Assembly: GCA_000715855.1 (NCBI GenBank)
Contig: KL571400.1
Location: forward strand, 20,236-26,046
Direction: 5' to 3'
Source: Actinoplanes liguriensis
GTDB lineage: Bacteria; Actinomycetota; Actinomycetes; Mycobacteriales; Micromonosporaceae
DNA: 5,811 bases
The position numbers were made by a program, and so were the translations under genes. A model generated the notes under the pieces. That model did no database searches. It saw only the letters and a program-made list of their open reading frames with translations, and was not told where the DNA came from. Shown one piece after another: positions 5,460-5,811 of this stretch (position 1 is its first letter; every line of letters starts with the position of its first letter).

Positions 5460-5811
5460 GTGAAGGCACTGATCGGTCGATCGGTGGAGCAGGCGACGAT
5501 CGGCGCCCTGCTGGACCGGGCCGGGGCGGGCGGCGGCGCCCTGGTCGTCCGCGGCACGCCCGGCGTCGGCAAGTCGGCCCTGCTGGAGTGGGCCGCCGTG
5601 ACCGCCGGTGACCGGTTCCGGGTGCTGCGCGCGGTCGGCACGGTGACCGAGTTCGGGCTGCCCTACGCCGCGCTGCACCAGGTCCTGCACGCCGTCCTCG
5701 GCCACCGCGACCGGCTGACCACCCACCACGCGGCCATTCTGGACGTCGCGTTCGGACGGGCCGCGGGCGAGCCGCCGGATCTCTACACGGTGGCGATGGC
5801 GGCCCTGGAGC
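5460..5811 (+). CDS. LuxR-family (LAL/MalT-like) AAA regulator, N-terminal part
   Basis: Only the first 117 residues lie in the window; the gene runs off the right edge with no stop. Residues 4-45 (beginning LIGRSVEQ) match the start of the large ATP-binding LuxR regulators of actinobacteria, with a Walker A motif GTPGVGKS at 32-39. FGLPYAALHQVLHAVL (65-80) and GEPPDLYTVAMAALE (103-117) are also typical of this AAA domain. Full family members usually have about 900 residues, with a C-terminal LuxR helix-turn-helix that cannot be seen here. They act as ATP-dependent activators, often of secondary metabolism or sugar use. GTG 5460 is chosen because LIGR usually begins within a few residues of the start, and purine-rich GGGGCGAGA precedes it. 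Its target is unknown; the VanZ-family gene 60 bp upstream reads the same way but has no shown link. Confidence 0.85.
   Translation, partial: MKALIGRSVEQATIGALLDRAGAGGGALVVRGTPGVGKSALLEWAAVTAGDRFRVLRAVGTVTEFGLPYAALHQVLHAVLGHRDRLTTHHAAILDVAFGRAAGEPPDLYTVAMAALE

Overview
The window is very GC-rich, with strong G/C bias at third codon positions, GTG and TTG starts, and TAnnnT promoter boxes only a few bases from start codons. This points to an actinobacterium. The protein types (GH35/LacI pair, VanZ-like protein, large LuxR/AAA regulator) suggest a soil actinomycete such as Actinoplanes or another Micromonosporaceae, but the genus is inferred and not shown by any marker here.

Layout. (1) Positions 4-1178: a LacI-family repressor on the minus strand and the 116-bp divergent region that separates it from the next gene. 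An 18-bp near-perfect palindrome with a central CG, the classic LacI/GalR operator form, lies at the far end of that region and covers the first two bases of the downstream start codon. (2) 1179-2891: a cytoplasmic family 35 beta-galactosidase, the obvious target of the repressor. (3) 2892-3697: a short isolated unit with an FkbM-type SAM methyltransferase between two strong stem-loops. (4) 3754-4617: a pyridoxal kinase of the PdxY/PLK type. A degenerate tandem duplication of about 40-46 bp covers the end of this gene. (5) 4710-5399: a VanZ-family membrane protein. (6) 5460 to the window end: the N-terminal ATPase part of a large LuxR-family (LAL/MalT-like) regulator, cut by the window edge.

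How the genes work together. Only lacI and the beta-galactosidase form a clear functional pair: a sugar-responsive repressor and the glycosidase it controls. No sugar transporter is present, so uptake must be encoded elsewhere. The other genes all read in the + direction, but each has its own promoter-like box, and stem-loops or 60-93 bp gaps lie between them, so they look like separate transcription units and not one operon. Several starts have no Shine-Dalgarno sequence and a TAnnnT box exactly six bases upstream, which suggests leaderless mRNAs.

I see no CRISPR array, tRNA, rRNA, insertion sequence, phage gene or evident new multi-gene system. The most interesting points are the operator embedded in the beta-galactosidase start codon and the duplicated 3' end of the pyridoxal kinase gene. 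No stretch longer than 300 bases lacks a gene.
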